From Lachnospiraceae bacterium (GTDB lineage Bacteria > Bacillota > Clostridia > Lachnospirales > Lachnospiraceae): a DNA stretch of 39,768 nucleotides. The position numbers were made by a program, and so were the translations under genes. Under the pieces are notes generated by a model. It had not been told where the DNA came from. It was given only the letters and a program-made list of their open reading frames with translations, and ran no database searches. Position 1 is the first letter of the stretch; every line of letters starts with the position of its first letter. The stretch covers positions 118,415-158,182 of the forward strand of contig JAMPFQ010000007.1 in NCBI GenBank assembly GCA_023664345.1, in the 5' to 3' direction. Shown here piece by piece: positions 24,948 to 32,963 of this stretch.

Positions 24948-25364
24948 ATGAAAAACACGAAAAATTACAGCATTATATGCCCCTACTGCGGCTCCCGTGC
25001 CATCTGTAAACCTGCCAGCACAGTTTATGGCGCTGACACCATAGACCGCAAAAGTTATCTGTACCTTTGTTCCCGCTGGCCTGTATGCGATGCATATGTG
25101 AGCGCACACAAAAAGGATCTCAAGCCTATGGGAACCCTGGCAAATGGCGAGCTGCGCCACAAACGCATCCTGGCCCACCATGCACTAAAGAAACTACAGA
25201 AAGAACGGCATATGGATAAGTGGGCTGTCTATGTCTGGCTCCAGGCTAACCTTGGACTTGATGAACACCATGCCCATATAGGGATGTTTTCCCTGCAGAT
25301 GTGTGACCAGGTCATCTCCCTGTGCCGTTCCCCCATGAAGCCGGACAACCATCTGGCAGCATAA
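24948..25364 (+). CDS. Zinc-finger protein (DUF3268-like)
   Basis: 138 aa from ATG 24948 behind ACGGAGGTG. The N-terminal half carries CPYCG (about 11-15) and C-x5-C (CSRWPVCDAYVSAH), forming a four-Cys zinc ribbon of the type seen in DUF3268 proteins. The second half is helical (RHKRILAHHALKKLQKERHMDKWAVYVWLQANLGL). Such proteins are common in phages and mobile elements and probably bind nucleic acid. Spacing to the sigma-like gene is 15 bases, so the two are likely co-transcribed. Confidence 0.75.
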   Translation: MKNTKNYSIICPYCGSRAICKPASTVYGADTIDRKSYLYLCSRWPVCDAYVSAHKKDLKPMGTLANGELRHKRILAHHALKKLQKERHMDKWAVYVWLQANLGLDEHHAHIGMFSLQMCDQVISLCRSPMKPDNHLAA

Positions 25365-25379
25365 AGCGAGGTGAACACT

Positions 25380-25958
25380 ATGAAGCGGATCATTCCCCTG
25401 ACCCCGGCACAGCAGGAACTTGTCGAAACTAACCTGTCCATTGTCCGCTGGGTCATAACAGAGAGCATACATGTAAACGAAACCATTTACGGCTTTGAAT
25501 ATGATGACCTATACCAAGAAGGCTGTGTCTGGCTGTGCCACGCCGCAGCTACCTACAATGCCGGGCTTGCCAGATTCCCCACTTATGCAAAAAAAGTTGT
25601 CCGCAATGGCCTTCTCTCTTACTGCAGACAGATGTGCGCCATACAGCACCGATTAAGCCGGCTGACAATCGGTGAGCATGGTGAACTGATCTGCGATGGT
25701 CTGCCGCTTGCGCAGCCGGATGATTTTGAATCCCGGATCAGCACCTTGGAAACTCTGGAACTTCTTGCTTCCAGGGAAAAAGACTATCGCGGCGTGGCAA
25801 AGCTTGGCATTGAAGCGTTGGAACTGAAAATTAAAGGAATGAGCGTCTCGGAGATCGCACAACTATACCATGTTCCCCCAGCCCATGTAGGCGCATGGAT
25901 CTCCCGGTCAGTCCAAAAACTGCAAAAAGACTCCTCATTCTTATCAGGGCTACCATAG
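25380..25958 (+). CDS. Sigma-70 family RNA polymerase sigma factor (first copy)
   Basis: 192 aa from ATG 25380 with GAGGTG upstream. Region 2-like sequence: YGFEYDDLYQEGCVWLCHAAATYNAGLARFPTYAKKVVRNGLLSYCRQ (about 38-85), with the DLYQEG core-binding motif. Region 4 helix-turn-helix: IKGMSVSEIAQLYHVPPAHVGAWISRSVQKL (about 155-185). It should direct RNA polymerase to element promoters, or act as a regulator. The element carries a second, divergent sigma-like gene at 31057, so the two may switch different gene sets. Confidence 0.85.
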   Translation: MKRIIPLTPAQQELVETNLSIVRWVITESIHVNETIYGFEYDDLYQEGCVWLCHAAATYNAGLARFPTYAKKVVRNGLLSYCRQMCAIQHRLSRLTIGEHGELICDGLPLAQPDDFESRISTLETLELLASREKDYRGVAKLGIEALELKIKGMSVSEIAQLYHVPPAHVGAWISRSVQKLQKDSSFLSGLP

Positions 25959-25989
25959 TTCATTGTTAAAATGGTTGCCCCACCCTCGC

Positions 25990-26049
25990 GGCATTCGCCA
26001 AAGTCCAAAGAAACTATTGTTCCTTGGACTTGTGGCTCATTGCCCGCGG
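25990..26049 (+). promoter_or_regulatory. Conserved hairpin element, copy B
   Basis: GGCATTCGCCAA (25990-26001) and CATTGCCCGCGG (26038-26049) flank a hairpin AAGTCCAA...TTGGACTT. Copy A at 200-265 has the same two blocks but unrelated hairpins between them. The element ends about 23 bases before ATG 26072. Conserved ends with a changed stem argue for a functional RNA or recognition site. Confidence 0.5.
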
Positions 26050-26071
26050 GAATAAAATACAGGAGGTTATT

Positions 26072-26767
26072 ATGGCTATTAAAACTCTTTATACTGCTGT
26101 CGGGCGCTTTGAACGCAAAACCAACGGATGCGGGCGCTGCTGCCCGGTCATCATCCTTGGGAAAAAAGAATACATGGTTGATATTCAGGAAATGGTTATC
26201 TGGACTTGTTTAAACTGGCGCATTGCCCGCATGGAAGATATCGGTGCCTTTTATGCAGAAACCATACAGAAAGCCGGCCACATTACAGACCGTCCATGGA
26301 AAGACTGTGTAGAGCGGCTTCTGATACGCGGCCTTTTAGTCAGCGGCAATGGGGATACGGAATATGCTGCTTTATATGATCTGCTTTCTTCCCTGTACAT
26401 TATCCCGACAAATGGCCCATTCATGCTCCGGATAGCATCCTTCCTGAAGCTTACTTTATTTAAGCATGTGCCATTCTCTGCCGCCAGAAAGCTCTTCCGC
26501 AGGGATATCCGCACAGAAAAAGAAAAACAGGTTATGGATCTTGCCCGTCAGGCGCTGCTCTCCACCGCTGAGATTATCCAATGCATGGAAAAAGGGCTCC
26601 GTATCCTGCCTGACGAAGAAAGCATTGTGGAAAAACTCTATGATGACCCGTATACCACCAGTGACAACATCAGCTACGTGGTACAGAATGCACCCGGCAG
26701 CCAGGCTGTCACCCTCGCTGTCGCCAACCTGTACCTGCGCCAGCAGATTATTTTTGAAAGGATATGA
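26072..26767 (+). CDS. Hypothetical protein, possible winged-helix
   Basis: 231 aa from ATG 26072 behind AGGAGG; the upstream ATG 26024 lies inside the hairpin element. N-terminal part with NGCGRCCPVIILGKKEYMVDIQEMVIWTCLNWRIARMEDIGAFY and then ERLLIRGLLVSGNGDTEYAALYDLLSSL, which resembles a winged-helix wing. A helical C-terminus follows (LARQALLSTAEIIQCMEKGLRIL). No membrane segment. Not recognised; a DNA-binding role is a guess. The next gene follows after four bases, implying one unit. Confidence 0.6.
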   Translation: MAIKTLYTAVGRFERKTNGCGRCCPVIILGKKEYMVDIQEMVIWTCLNWRIARMEDIGAFYAETIQKAGHITDRPWKDCVERLLIRGLLVSGNGDTEYAALYDLLSSLYIIPTNGPFMLRIASFLKLTLFKHVPFSAARKLFRRDIRTEKEKQVMDLARQALLSTAEIIQCMEKGLRILPDEESIVEKLYDDPYTTSDNISYVVQNAPGSQAVTLAVANLYLRQQIIFERI

Positions 26768-26771
26768 TATT

Positions 26772-27260
26772 ATGAACAAATGGCAGAATTCCCCTTTTGT
26801 CCTCCGTGCAAAGATTTTCCTGACCCTGTTTACAGGTGTTGGGAGCTTTATTCTGGCTGGTATTGTTTTTATGGTCTCCCGCGACCATATCCTGCTGGTC
26901 TTGAGCGGTATTATCTTTGTCTGCTGCCTGTTCCGCAGCATTGGTGTCCTGCTCCTGCTCCTGTCCGGTAATTATGAAACCATTACGGGAACCTGCACTG
27001 CAGTCCTGCAGATGCCCCTGCGCCGCTACCAGAAAATCACTCTCACAGATGGGACTGGAACAGAGACAACCCTGCTTTTAGGAAAACAGATAAAAATTAA
27101 GCCGGATGAATGTTACCACTTTTATTTCAGGAAAAGCCGTCATCCCCGGCTTGGCAATGATTACCTGGATGCTTCACTGTCCACAGATTTGTTTCTTGGG
27201 TACGGAGTCTGCCCTTCCCATACCCAAAAATTAACTGAAAAGAAGGAAATTGCAGAATAA
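26772..27260 (+). CDS. Small membrane protein, unknown
   Basis: 162 aa, ATG 26772 with AAAGGA ahead. Two N-terminal membrane helices (IFLTLFTGVGSFILAGIVFMV at about 15-35 and ILLVLSGIIFVCCLFRSIGVLLLLL at about 40-65), followed by a cytosolic beta-rich domain (ITGTCTAVLQMPLRRYQKITLTDGTGTETTLLLG) with an OB/SH3-like look. No family recognised. It is probably co-transcribed with the preceding gene. An inverted repeat CAGGAT-ATC-ATCCTG lies just after the stop. Confidence 0.6.
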   Translation: MNKWQNSPFVLRAKIFLTLFTGVGSFILAGIVFMVSRDHILLVLSGIIFVCCLFRSIGVLLLLLSGNYETITGTCTAVLQMPLRRYQKITLTDGTGTETTLLLGKQIKIKPDECYHFYFRKSRHPRLGNDYLDASLSTDLFLGYGVCPSHTQKLTEKKEIAE

Positions 27261-27360
27261 AAGCAACCAGCTTCCTGTTTTATATTTAGTCAGGATATCA
27301 TCCTGGCCGCTAAATATTGTATTATGCCACTCTTTATATCTATATATAGTATTTAACCGC

Positions 27361-27389
27361 TTGACAGATACAAGATATAGTGTTATACT
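27361..27389 (+). promoter_or_regulatory. Near-consensus sigma-A promoter of the ssDNA-protein gene
   Basis: TTGACA (27361-27366), a 17-base spacer and TATACT (27384-27389): a perfect -35 and a five-of-six -10 at ideal spacing. It is the strongest promoter seen in the window. Transcription would start near 27396 and give a leader of about 195 bases before the SSB-like gene. Confidence 0.8.
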
Positions 27390-27415
27390 TATTTTGTGAT
27401 TGATTTTTGTGCGTA

Positions 27416-27580
27416 TCCAAAGGAACTTTCCTTTTAGGACTGCGGCTATATCCGTCATATGACGGCAAGGCCTGCATTGCACACGCTGTTAAGTTTGTAT
27501 ACAAATGTCAGTGGTATTGCTATGCCCTAATGGGCGGCTTCTGCTGGCATTTTTTTATAGATATCAAGGCCAGTGGCAGA
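27416..27580 (+). other. Palindrome-rich untranslated leader
   Basis: This 330-base gene-free stretch (27261-27590) holds the promoter and then a chain of short perfect inverted repeats: AAAGGAACTTTCCTTT, CCGTCATATGACGG, TTTGTATACAAA, GCCC-TAAT-GGGC, and TCTGC-TGGC facing GCCA-GTGGCAGA just ahead of the ribosome site. It may be a structured regulatory leader, binding sites for an element regulator, or a replication/transfer origin. No known riboswitch is recognised. Confidence 0.4.
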
Positions 27581-27590
27581 AAGGAGTGTT

Positions 27591-28004
27591 ATGGCACAGA
27601 TGTTTGCATTTGGCCGTGTGGAGAATGACCTGGCGCCTAAAAAGAGCCAGAGGGATTCCACCTATGTCTGTTTCGGGCTCACCGAACAGATCGGAAAGGG
27701 ACAGTTTCAATACTACCAGGTATGGGCATGGGGCGATGATGTATCACGCCTTTCCCGGCTTGGAGTAAAAAAAGGCAGCCAATTATGGATTACCGGCTCA
27801 CTACAGTTAGTAGACTGTACCGTTGACCATGGGAAAAATAAGACAAAAACCTTGAAAGTATATCTTTCAAATTTTGGTTTTGTTCCCGGCCGGTCTTCCA
27901 CAGGAAGCAGCCCCAATTCTCCAGACGACCCTGAGACCATGTGTGCCGCCGCATCTTCCCCTATGGAAGTGCTTGACGGTGAACGTGAATCTCTGCCGGA
28001 ATAA
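27591..28004 (+). CDS. SSB-like single-stranded DNA-binding protein
   Basis: 137 aa from ATG 27591 behind AAAGGAG. An OB-fold pattern runs through most of the protein: FAFGRVENDLAPKKSQRDSTYVCFGLTEQIGKGQFQYYQVWAWGDDVSRLSRLGVKKGSQLWITGSLQLVD...KVYLSNFGFVPG, matching the strand order of SSB (aromatic YYQVWAWG, then KGSQLWITGSL). The C-terminal tail is Ser/Pro-rich and ends DGERESLPE rather than the usual DDxPF tip. A nearly identical ending occurs in the protein at 30114. It would coat single-stranded element DNA after transfer. It has its own strong promoter and terminator. Confidence 0.75.
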   Translation: MAQMFAFGRVENDLAPKKSQRDSTYVCFGLTEQIGKGQFQYYQVWAWGDDVSRLSRLGVKKGSQLWITGSLQLVDCTVDHGKNKTKTLKVYLSNFGFVPGRSSTGSSPNSPDDPETMCAAASSPMEVLDGERESLPE

Positions 28005-28020
28005 CTTATTTCCGGCTATA

Positions 28021-28084
28021 AAAGAGGAACCGTATCGGTTTTTTCAGAATGACACTGAAAAACAGGCGCGGTTCCTCTTTTTTT
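28021..28084 (+). terminator. Intrinsic terminator after the SSB-like gene
   Basis: AAAGAGGAACCG (28021-28032) pairs perfectly with CGGTTCCTCTTT, followed by a T run; an inner TTTTTCAG/CTGAAAAA stem lies in the loop. The A-rich start means it could work in both directions. A second nine-base hairpin TGCAGTCGG/CCGACTGCA follows at 28086-28112. Confidence 0.85.
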
Positions 28085-28149
28085 GTGCAGTCGGCTGCAA
28101 AAACCGACTGCATAAAACAACATAATCAATAGAAAGGATGGTACACGCA

Positions 28150-28965
28150 ATGAAAAATGACAAAGCCCTTTGGGGCAGCATCAGCATCCTGGCTGGTGCA
28201 GTAATCGCCGTACTTGCATTGGTACGGGGAGCATGGCAGACATGGCTTCTGATGGGTCTCTTCATCCTGTGGGGGCTGTGGGTCTCCGGCATCTTGCTGT
28301 TTCCACATATACGGCAGGCAAGACAGGACAGAACCCGCAGCCGCCTGGGAAAAAAACGCTTCGCAGAAGGCATAGCGTCAAATTCGCCTTCCAAGACAGC
28401 AGGAACAAGTTCCATTGAAACAGAGGCTCTTTTACTGCAGCATGTGAATTACCGCATTTCCGCTTATCTTCAGGCAGTATATCCTTCTGCCCGATGGGAG
28501 TGGTGCGAAAAAGAACCCGAAAAGCTGATCCTCACAGGCGGCACCGGACGTATCCGCATATTTGGCGTCCCGGATTTTGACCATGCAGACGTAAACCTGG
28601 ACCAGCAGGCTAATATCAAGTGCGACATGATAAAGATCGTCCCACTCTCCGCAGCCGGAAATGGCGGCACAGACGAAGAAAAAGCGCCGCCCAATAAACA
28701 GCCGATAGATCCGCAGATCTGGTATGAAGTTCAAGGGCGGAACATTCTGGAAGCCCTTGTAGGAGACTTAAACTCCCGCGGTCACAGCCACCTGACGCTC
28801 CATGAAGACGGCAGTATCTGTATTGAGGAAGATGAGGGGGAAGTTCCCAAAGAACATCTTCCCGGCTTTCCCGAAAAACTCTACTGGCCCCGGCTGGTAC
28901 AGGTTTTTGAACGCAATGGGCTGGCGGCTGAAATCACGGCAAAAGGCATCCAGATCTCCTGGTGA
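28150..28965 (+). CDS. Membrane-anchored protein of unknown function
   Basis: 271 aa from ATG 28150; ATG 28138 is possible but lies against the AAAGG ribosome site. Two membrane helices near the N-terminus (GSISILAGAVIAVLALV, about 8-25, and WLLMGLFILWGLWVSGILLF, about 32-52), then a basic stretch (RQARQDRTRSRLGKKR) and a large cytosolic domain with GRIRIFGVPDFDHADVNLDQ and, later, ILEALVGDLNSRGHSHLTLHEDGSICIEE. No family recognised. It precedes the DUF932 gene by 33 bases, so both probably share a transcript. Confidence 0.65.
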   Translation: MKNDKALWGSISILAGAVIAVLALVRGAWQTWLLMGLFILWGLWVSGILLFPHIRQARQDRTRSRLGKKRFAEGIASNSPSKTAGTSSIETEALLLQHVNYRISAYLQAVYPSARWEWCEKEPEKLILTGGTGRIRIFGVPDFDHADVNLDQQANIKCDMIKIVPLSAAGNGGTDEEKAPPNKQPIDPQIWYEVQGRNILEALVGDLNSRGHSHLTLHEDGSICIEEDEGEVPKEHLPGFPEKLYWPRLVQVFERNGLAAEITAKGIQISW

Positions 28966-28998
28966 GCCGCCGCACAGACAAGAAAGGAGTGAGCACAA

Positions 28999-30069
28999 AT
29001 GAAAGAGGGTCTTACCCTAGAAGAAATGGCTGCTGAAATCACAAGACAAAGCAAGCTGAAAGAAGATTATCTGGTAGATACCAGAAGCCTGCAGATGGAA
29101 CCTTACAATTCCCAGGTCTATCTCCATATGTTTGACGGGGATACCGAACCTGTGGAACCCCTGCAGATCAACACAATCGCCCACCGGCAGTTTGGCACCC
29201 ATTTGAAGATCCCTGCTGCTTATTATGACCGGATGCTCGATGAGAAACCGGACCTTCTGGCCGCAAATGTCAACGCATGGTTCCAGCATTCCCCATCCAG
29301 GCGGCTGCTGCGCACTATGGGCGGCACTGCAAGGGCATTCTTAAGCAACCGCTACCGGCGTATTGACAATATGGAGATCGCACAGGCAGTTCTCCCTATC
29401 ATTGGAGAAATGCAGGGGGCGCGCTTTGAAAGCTGTCAGATCACAGACAGCCGTATGTATATAAAAGTGGTCAATCCCCGCCTGGAGGCCGAGGTTGTCC
29501 CTGGCGACATTGTGCAGGCCGGGGTTATTATCTCCAACAGCGAGACCGGCATGGGGGCCGTTAATATCCAGCCCCTTGTCTACCGTCTGGTCTGCAGCAA
29601 CGGTATGATCATCAATGATGCCCAGACCCGCCGCAACCATGTAGGACGGGTCAATGAAACGGAAGAGAACTTCCAGCTCTATTCTGAAACAACGCTGGCA
29701 GCGGATGACAAAGCTTTTATCCTGAAAATACAGGATACCGTAAAAGCTGCCGTGGAAGAGGCAAGGTTTTCCCAGGTTGTAGGGCTTATGCAGAACGCCA
29801 CACAGGCCGCAATGAACACTAAGGACGTCCCTGGCATTGTCCGGCTGGCAAGCAAGGAATTCCACATTACAGAGGACGAAGGTGAAGGTATCCTCCAACA
29901 CCTGATCGAAGGAAAAGACCTTACGCTCTACGGCCTCTCCAACGCAGTCACCAGGCACAGTCAGGATGTGGAGAACTATGACCGCGCCACACAGTTGGAA
30001 AGCATTGGCTACGACATTCTCTCCATGCCGGCCCGGCAATGGAACCGAATCAACCAGATGGCTGCCTGA
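28999..30069 (+). CDS. DUF932 family protein
   Basis: 356 aa from ATG 28999 behind AAAGGAGTG. The DUF932 signature is easily seen: IPAAYYDRMLDEKPDLLAANVNAWF, RTMGGTARAFLSNRYRRIDNMEIA, then GAVNIQPLVYRLVCSNGMI and RRNHVGR. Members are common on plasmids, phages and ICEs; function is not established, though the genes often accompany ssDNA-handling proteins. Here it stands between an SSB-like gene and a Zn/ssDNA-binding-like gene, which suggests a shared replication or repair role. No membrane segment. Confidence 0.88.
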   Translation: MKEGLTLEEMAAEITRQSKLKEDYLVDTRSLQMEPYNSQVYLHMFDGDTEPVEPLQINTIAHRQFGTHLKIPAAYYDRMLDEKPDLLAANVNAWFQHSPSRRLLRTMGGTARAFLSNRYRRIDNMEIAQAVLPIIGEMQGARFESCQITDSRMYIKVVNPRLEAEVVPGDIVQAGVIISNSETGMGAVNIQPLVYRLVCSNGMIINDAQTRRNHVGRVNETEENFQLYSETTLAADDKAFILKIQDTVKAAVEEARFSQVVGLMQNATQAAMNTKDVPGIVRLASKEFHITEDEGEGILQHLIEGKDLTLYGLSNAVTRHSQDVENYDRATQLESIGYDILSMPARQWNRINQMAA

Positions 30070-30113
30070 CCAGCCATCATAACCCTATTTCAACTATCAA
30101 AGGAGGACACAAA

Positions 30114-30950
30114 ATGAATACTCAGTACAACCCTGTAACAGAACAGGAAAAATTTATGCTCCCGGCTATGGTTCCGGAAAGCGACTTCACCCAGGAGGAA
30201 CTGGCGGAGGATATGGACGGCCTGCAGATGAGTTTCCCCCGGGTCAAGATACCGGCTGGAGGCGCACTGCAGTTTGAGATCCCTTCTGATGATCCAGAGA
30301 ATCCTGATTATGAAAAGAACCTGACTGGGATCATCATTTTCAACCATCCCAATAATGCTTATTGGCCGGAAGGCAGCGAGTACGATGACAATTCCACTCC
30401 CCTCTGCTCTTCTGTGGATGGGAAACTGGGAATTGGCGAACCGGGCGGCTCATGTGCTGCCTGCGCATTAAACAGGTTTGGCTCTGCTACAGAGGGCAAC
30501 GGGAAAGCCTGCAAGAATATGCGTATGCTCTACCTGCTTCGCAGTGGGGAGCTTATGCCCTTGCAGATAGCCCTGCCGCCTACCAGCCTTAAGCCTTTCC
30601 GGGAATTTATGAATCAGTCCTTCATGCTGCGCCGCCGCGCAACTTACGGCAGTCTGGTACAGATCGGCCTTAAGAAGATGTCCAATGGCAAGGATGACTA
30701 CAGCGTTGCAACTTTCCGCCGCCTGTATGATTTCAGCGGTGAAGATCTGGCGCAGATCCGGACATATGCAGACAGCTTCAAGGAACAGATCCGGATGATG
30801 CTCCAGCAGCGGGCTGCAATCAATGAAACCCAGCGTGACGATGGCTGCGACTACTCCAACAGCAATGTGGAAGTCCTGCCTGCCGATACGGGAGAACGGT
30901 TTGTTTACGGACAGGCCATTGACGGGGAGCGTGAGGCTCTGCCCGCCTGA
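30114..30950 (+). CDS. Zn-binding, ssDNA-binding-like protein
   Basis: 278 aa from ATG 30114 with AAAGGAGG ahead; the longer frame from 30039 overlaps the previous gene and has no ribosome site. A beta-rich N-terminal half (FPRVKIPAGGALQFEI; TGIIIFNHPNNAYWPEG) contains a four-Cys motif: C in TPLCSS, C-x2-C in SCAACALN, and C in GKACKNMRMLYLLRSG. Phage proteins with this Cys pattern and the GSA..GNGKACK segment are often annotated as ssDNA-binding. The ending IDGEREALPA mirrors the SSB-like protein at 27591. Likely partner of DUF932 and SSB in single-strand DNA metabolism; inferred. Confidence 0.65.
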   Translation: MNTQYNPVTEQEKFMLPAMVPESDFTQEELAEDMDGLQMSFPRVKIPAGGALQFEIPSDDPENPDYEKNLTGIIIFNHPNNAYWPEGSEYDDNSTPLCSSVDGKLGIGEPGGSCAACALNRFGSATEGNGKACKNMRMLYLLRSGELMPLQIALPPTSLKPFREFMNQSFMLRRRATYGSLVQIGLKKMSNGKDDYSVATFRRLYDFSGEDLAQIRTYADSFKEQIRMMLQQRAAINETQRDDGCDYSNSNVEVLPADTGERFVYGQAIDGEREALPA

Positions 30951-30992
30951 TCCCATGTAACAGTTATGGTTTGATATCATATGCAAAGTTTA

Positions 30993-31030
30993 AAAGGATT
31001 CCCCTGGCTTATTGTCGGGGAGTCCTTTTT
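30993..31030 (+). terminator. Intrinsic terminator after the DUF932 unit
   Basis: Twelve-base stem AAAGGATTCCCC/GGGGAGTCCTTT (one T-G wobble) followed by TTTT. It separates the DUF932/ssDNA unit from the second sigma-like gene. Confidence 0.85.
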
Positions 31031-31056
31031 CTATTTCATTTTAAGGAGGAAATTTT

Positions 31057-31596
31057 ATGAAGTCAGAAATCCCTTTGACCCCTGAACAGCGCTTATTTGC
31101 TGCTGAGTATCATGATCTTGTCGAGAAATTTCTTTGTAAAAAAAATTTACCCAGAGATGAATATTATGATGTTATTATTTTTGGTTTTCTCCGGGCCGTT
31201 TATAGGTTTTGCACAACCCCCGAATTGCAAAAATACTCTTTTACAACTATTGCATGGAAAGGAATGGAGGGAGAATTACTCAATTATAACCGAACACAAA
31301 GAAGCCAAAAACGTCATGCATATGTTTTCAGTCTCAATGAAGCTCTTTGTGAAGATGGTTTGCCTCTGGAGGAAACGATTGCCTCTCCGGATCATCTGAT
31401 GCGCCAGTTGGAAGAACAACTTCTCCTGCATGAACTGGCAAAGCGTGTCTCTGAACAGCAGATGAAAATTGTGCGTATGAAATCCTATGGTTATAACAAC
31501 CGCGATATTGCACGCAGCCAGAATACCACAATGAAACGCATCCGGGAACTCCTTGAAGATGTGCGCACGGTATTGGCAGAAATATGCTATGAATAA
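31057..31596 (+). CDS. Sigma-70-like factor (second copy)
   Basis: 179 aa from ATG 31057 behind TAAGGAGG. Region 2-like part: RDEYYDVIIFGFLRAVYRFCTTPELQKYSFTTIAWKGMEGELLNYNRTQ (about 33-82). Region 4 helix-turn-helix: VSEQQMKIVRMKSYGYNNRDIARSQNTTMKRIRELLEDV (about 135-173). It differs strongly from the factor at 25380 and its gene is more AT-rich, so it seems separately acquired or diverged. Likely a regulator of element genes. The AT-rich ribosome-site region directly follows a terminator, so it should have its own promoter, which I could not define. Confidence 0.75.
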   Translation: MKSEIPLTPEQRLFAAEYHDLVEKFLCKKNLPRDEYYDVIIFGFLRAVYRFCTTPELQKYSFTTIAWKGMEGELLNYNRTQRSQKRHAYVFSLNEALCEDGLPLEETIASPDHLMRQLEEQLLLHELAKRVSEQQMKIVRMKSYGYNNRDIARSQNTTMKRIRELLEDVRTVLAEICYE

Positions 31597-31636
31597 TGGC
31601 AGATTTGATCAAAGAACAGAATGGAGGCCAGAAAGA

Positions 31637-31891
31637 ATGAAAAAAACAAAAGAAAAGAAAAAAGAGGTCATGCTCTGCGGCAGCCTTATCTGCCCTATTG
31701 TTGTCGGAAAACCTGCGATTTTTGCGGCTGAAGGAACGATCTACCATACTTCTTGTGTAGTTGCCCTGCATGAGCAGACAGCAGAAAATATCCACTTTGA
31801 AACAGTAAACACCCATTACCACTTATTTACAAGCCCTTTTCCGCTGGCGGTCATAAGTCCGCTCCCTGTGAGAATGGCCGCATGTGCGTAA
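31637..31891 (+). CDS. Small hypothetical protein
   Basis: 84 aa from ATG 31637, nine bases after GGAGG; the longer frame from 31553 overlaps the sigma gene. Very basic start (MKKTKEKKKEV), then LCGSLICPIVVGKPAIFAAEGTIYHTSCVVALHEQT. Three cysteines may form a metal site. The hydrophobic parts are too weak for a certain membrane helix. Not recognised, and the weakest of the gene calls in this region. Confidence 0.4.
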   Translation: MKKTKEKKKEVMLCGSLICPIVVGKPAIFAAEGTIYHTSCVVALHEQTAENIHFETVNTHYHLFTSPFPLAVISPLPVRMAACA

Positions 31892-31925
31892 ATGGACTTT
31901 AATTTTAAGAAAGGAATCCTGAAAA

Positions 31926-32801
31926 ATGAACATACAGGAATTTGCAGAAAGAGTACGGGCTGATGTTACAGCCATACTGGGAAAAGAGGTTCATATCCAT
32001 AAATCCCTCAAACTCAACGGCCTCCGGCTCATGGGACTCACCATCACTGACCACAGCACAAATATTGCGCCCACCATCTACTTAGATCCGTATTTCCACA
32101 AGTTTAAGGAAACAGGCAACTGGCCCGGCATAATCAGCGATATTATCAACACATACCGGCATTACTCACTGTGTCAGCGCTTCGACATGGACTGGTTCAG
32201 GGATTTTGACCGGGTAAAGGAAAAAATATTCTACCGGCTTATCAACTATGAAGCTAACAAGGAACTGTTGGAGCAGATGCCCTATACCCGTTTCCTGGAT
32301 TTTGCAAAAGTATTCTGTATACAATACCAGATAGATGATATTGGCAGCGGAACCATTTCCATCTACAATAACCATCTCGATACCTGGGGCATCAGCAGCG
32401 CTGAATTAGAAGCCATTGCAGAAACAAATACGCCTTTGCTCTTTCAGCCAAAAGTCTCCACCATAGCTGATACGCTTAAGGATATCCCTATAATTTCGCC
32501 GGACGATTTTGAGGACCTTCCCCCGATACATGTCCTGACAAATACCAAAAATATCAATGGCGCATCAGCCATCTGTTACCCAAATATCTTAAGGGATTTT
32601 TCCAATGAACGGGAAACGGATATCCTGATCCTGCCCAGCAGCATCCATGATGTTATCCTAATCCCCTGGGAAGAAAATTTAAACGTGGAACACTTTAGGG
32701 ATATGGTATCTGACGTAAACAGTACCCTCGACCCGACAGAGATCCTTTCCCGCAACGTATATCTCTACAGACGCGGTACCGGGCAGATTGAGATTGCCTG
32801 A
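31926..32801 (+). CDS. DUF5688-like protein
   Basis: 291 aa from ATG 31926 with AAAGGAAT upstream. The pattern LKLNGLRLMGLTITDHSTNIAPTIYLDPYFHKFKETGNWPGIISDIINTYRH, then DFDRVKEKIFYRLINYEANKELLEQMPYTRFLDFAKVFCIQY, matches my memory of DUF5688 proteins, which are frequent in Clostridia and their mobile elements, often in several copies. No membrane segment or catalytic motif is evident. A later part (DILILPSSIHDVILIPWEE) is also typical. Function unknown. It is followed directly by a terminator. Confidence 0.75.
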   Translation: MNIQEFAERVRADVTAILGKEVHIHKSLKLNGLRLMGLTITDHSTNIAPTIYLDPYFHKFKETGNWPGIISDIINTYRHYSLCQRFDMDWFRDFDRVKEKIFYRLINYEANKELLEQMPYTRFLDFAKVFCIQYQIDDIGSGTISIYNNHLDTWGISSAELEAIAETNTPLLFQPKVSTIADTLKDIPIISPDDFEDLPPIHVLTNTKNINGASAICYPNILRDFSNERETDILILPSSIHDVILIPWEENLNVEHFRDMVSDVNSTLDPTEILSRNVYLYRRGTGQIEIA

Positions 32802-32803
32802 CA

Positions 32804-32843
32804 GGAAGCAGGGTGGCAGCACGAAAGGCCGCCCTGCCTTTTT
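32804..32843 (+). terminator. Intrinsic terminator after the DUF5688-like gene
   Basis: GCAGGGTGGC pairs with GCCGCCCTGC (small bulge) and is followed by CTTTTT. The next 120 bases contain a GTCAGC-AGA-GCTGAC hairpin (about 32869-32883) and the leader of the methyltransferase-helicase cluster, without another gene. Confidence 0.85.
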
Positions 32844-32963
32844 CATTCACACGGACACCAGATGAATTATGTCAGCAGAGCTGACGGGCGCCCGGCACAC
32901 GAATAGGGAGAAAATCTTTCCTCCTTCGATTAACGGCACATACAAAACAGAAAGGAGACTTAA

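Noticed and set aside
27416..27590. Known riboswitch classes (c-di-GMP, SAM, cobalamin, others) in the SSB leader
   Set aside because: No conserved core sequence of a class I know was seen; only short palindromes are present.
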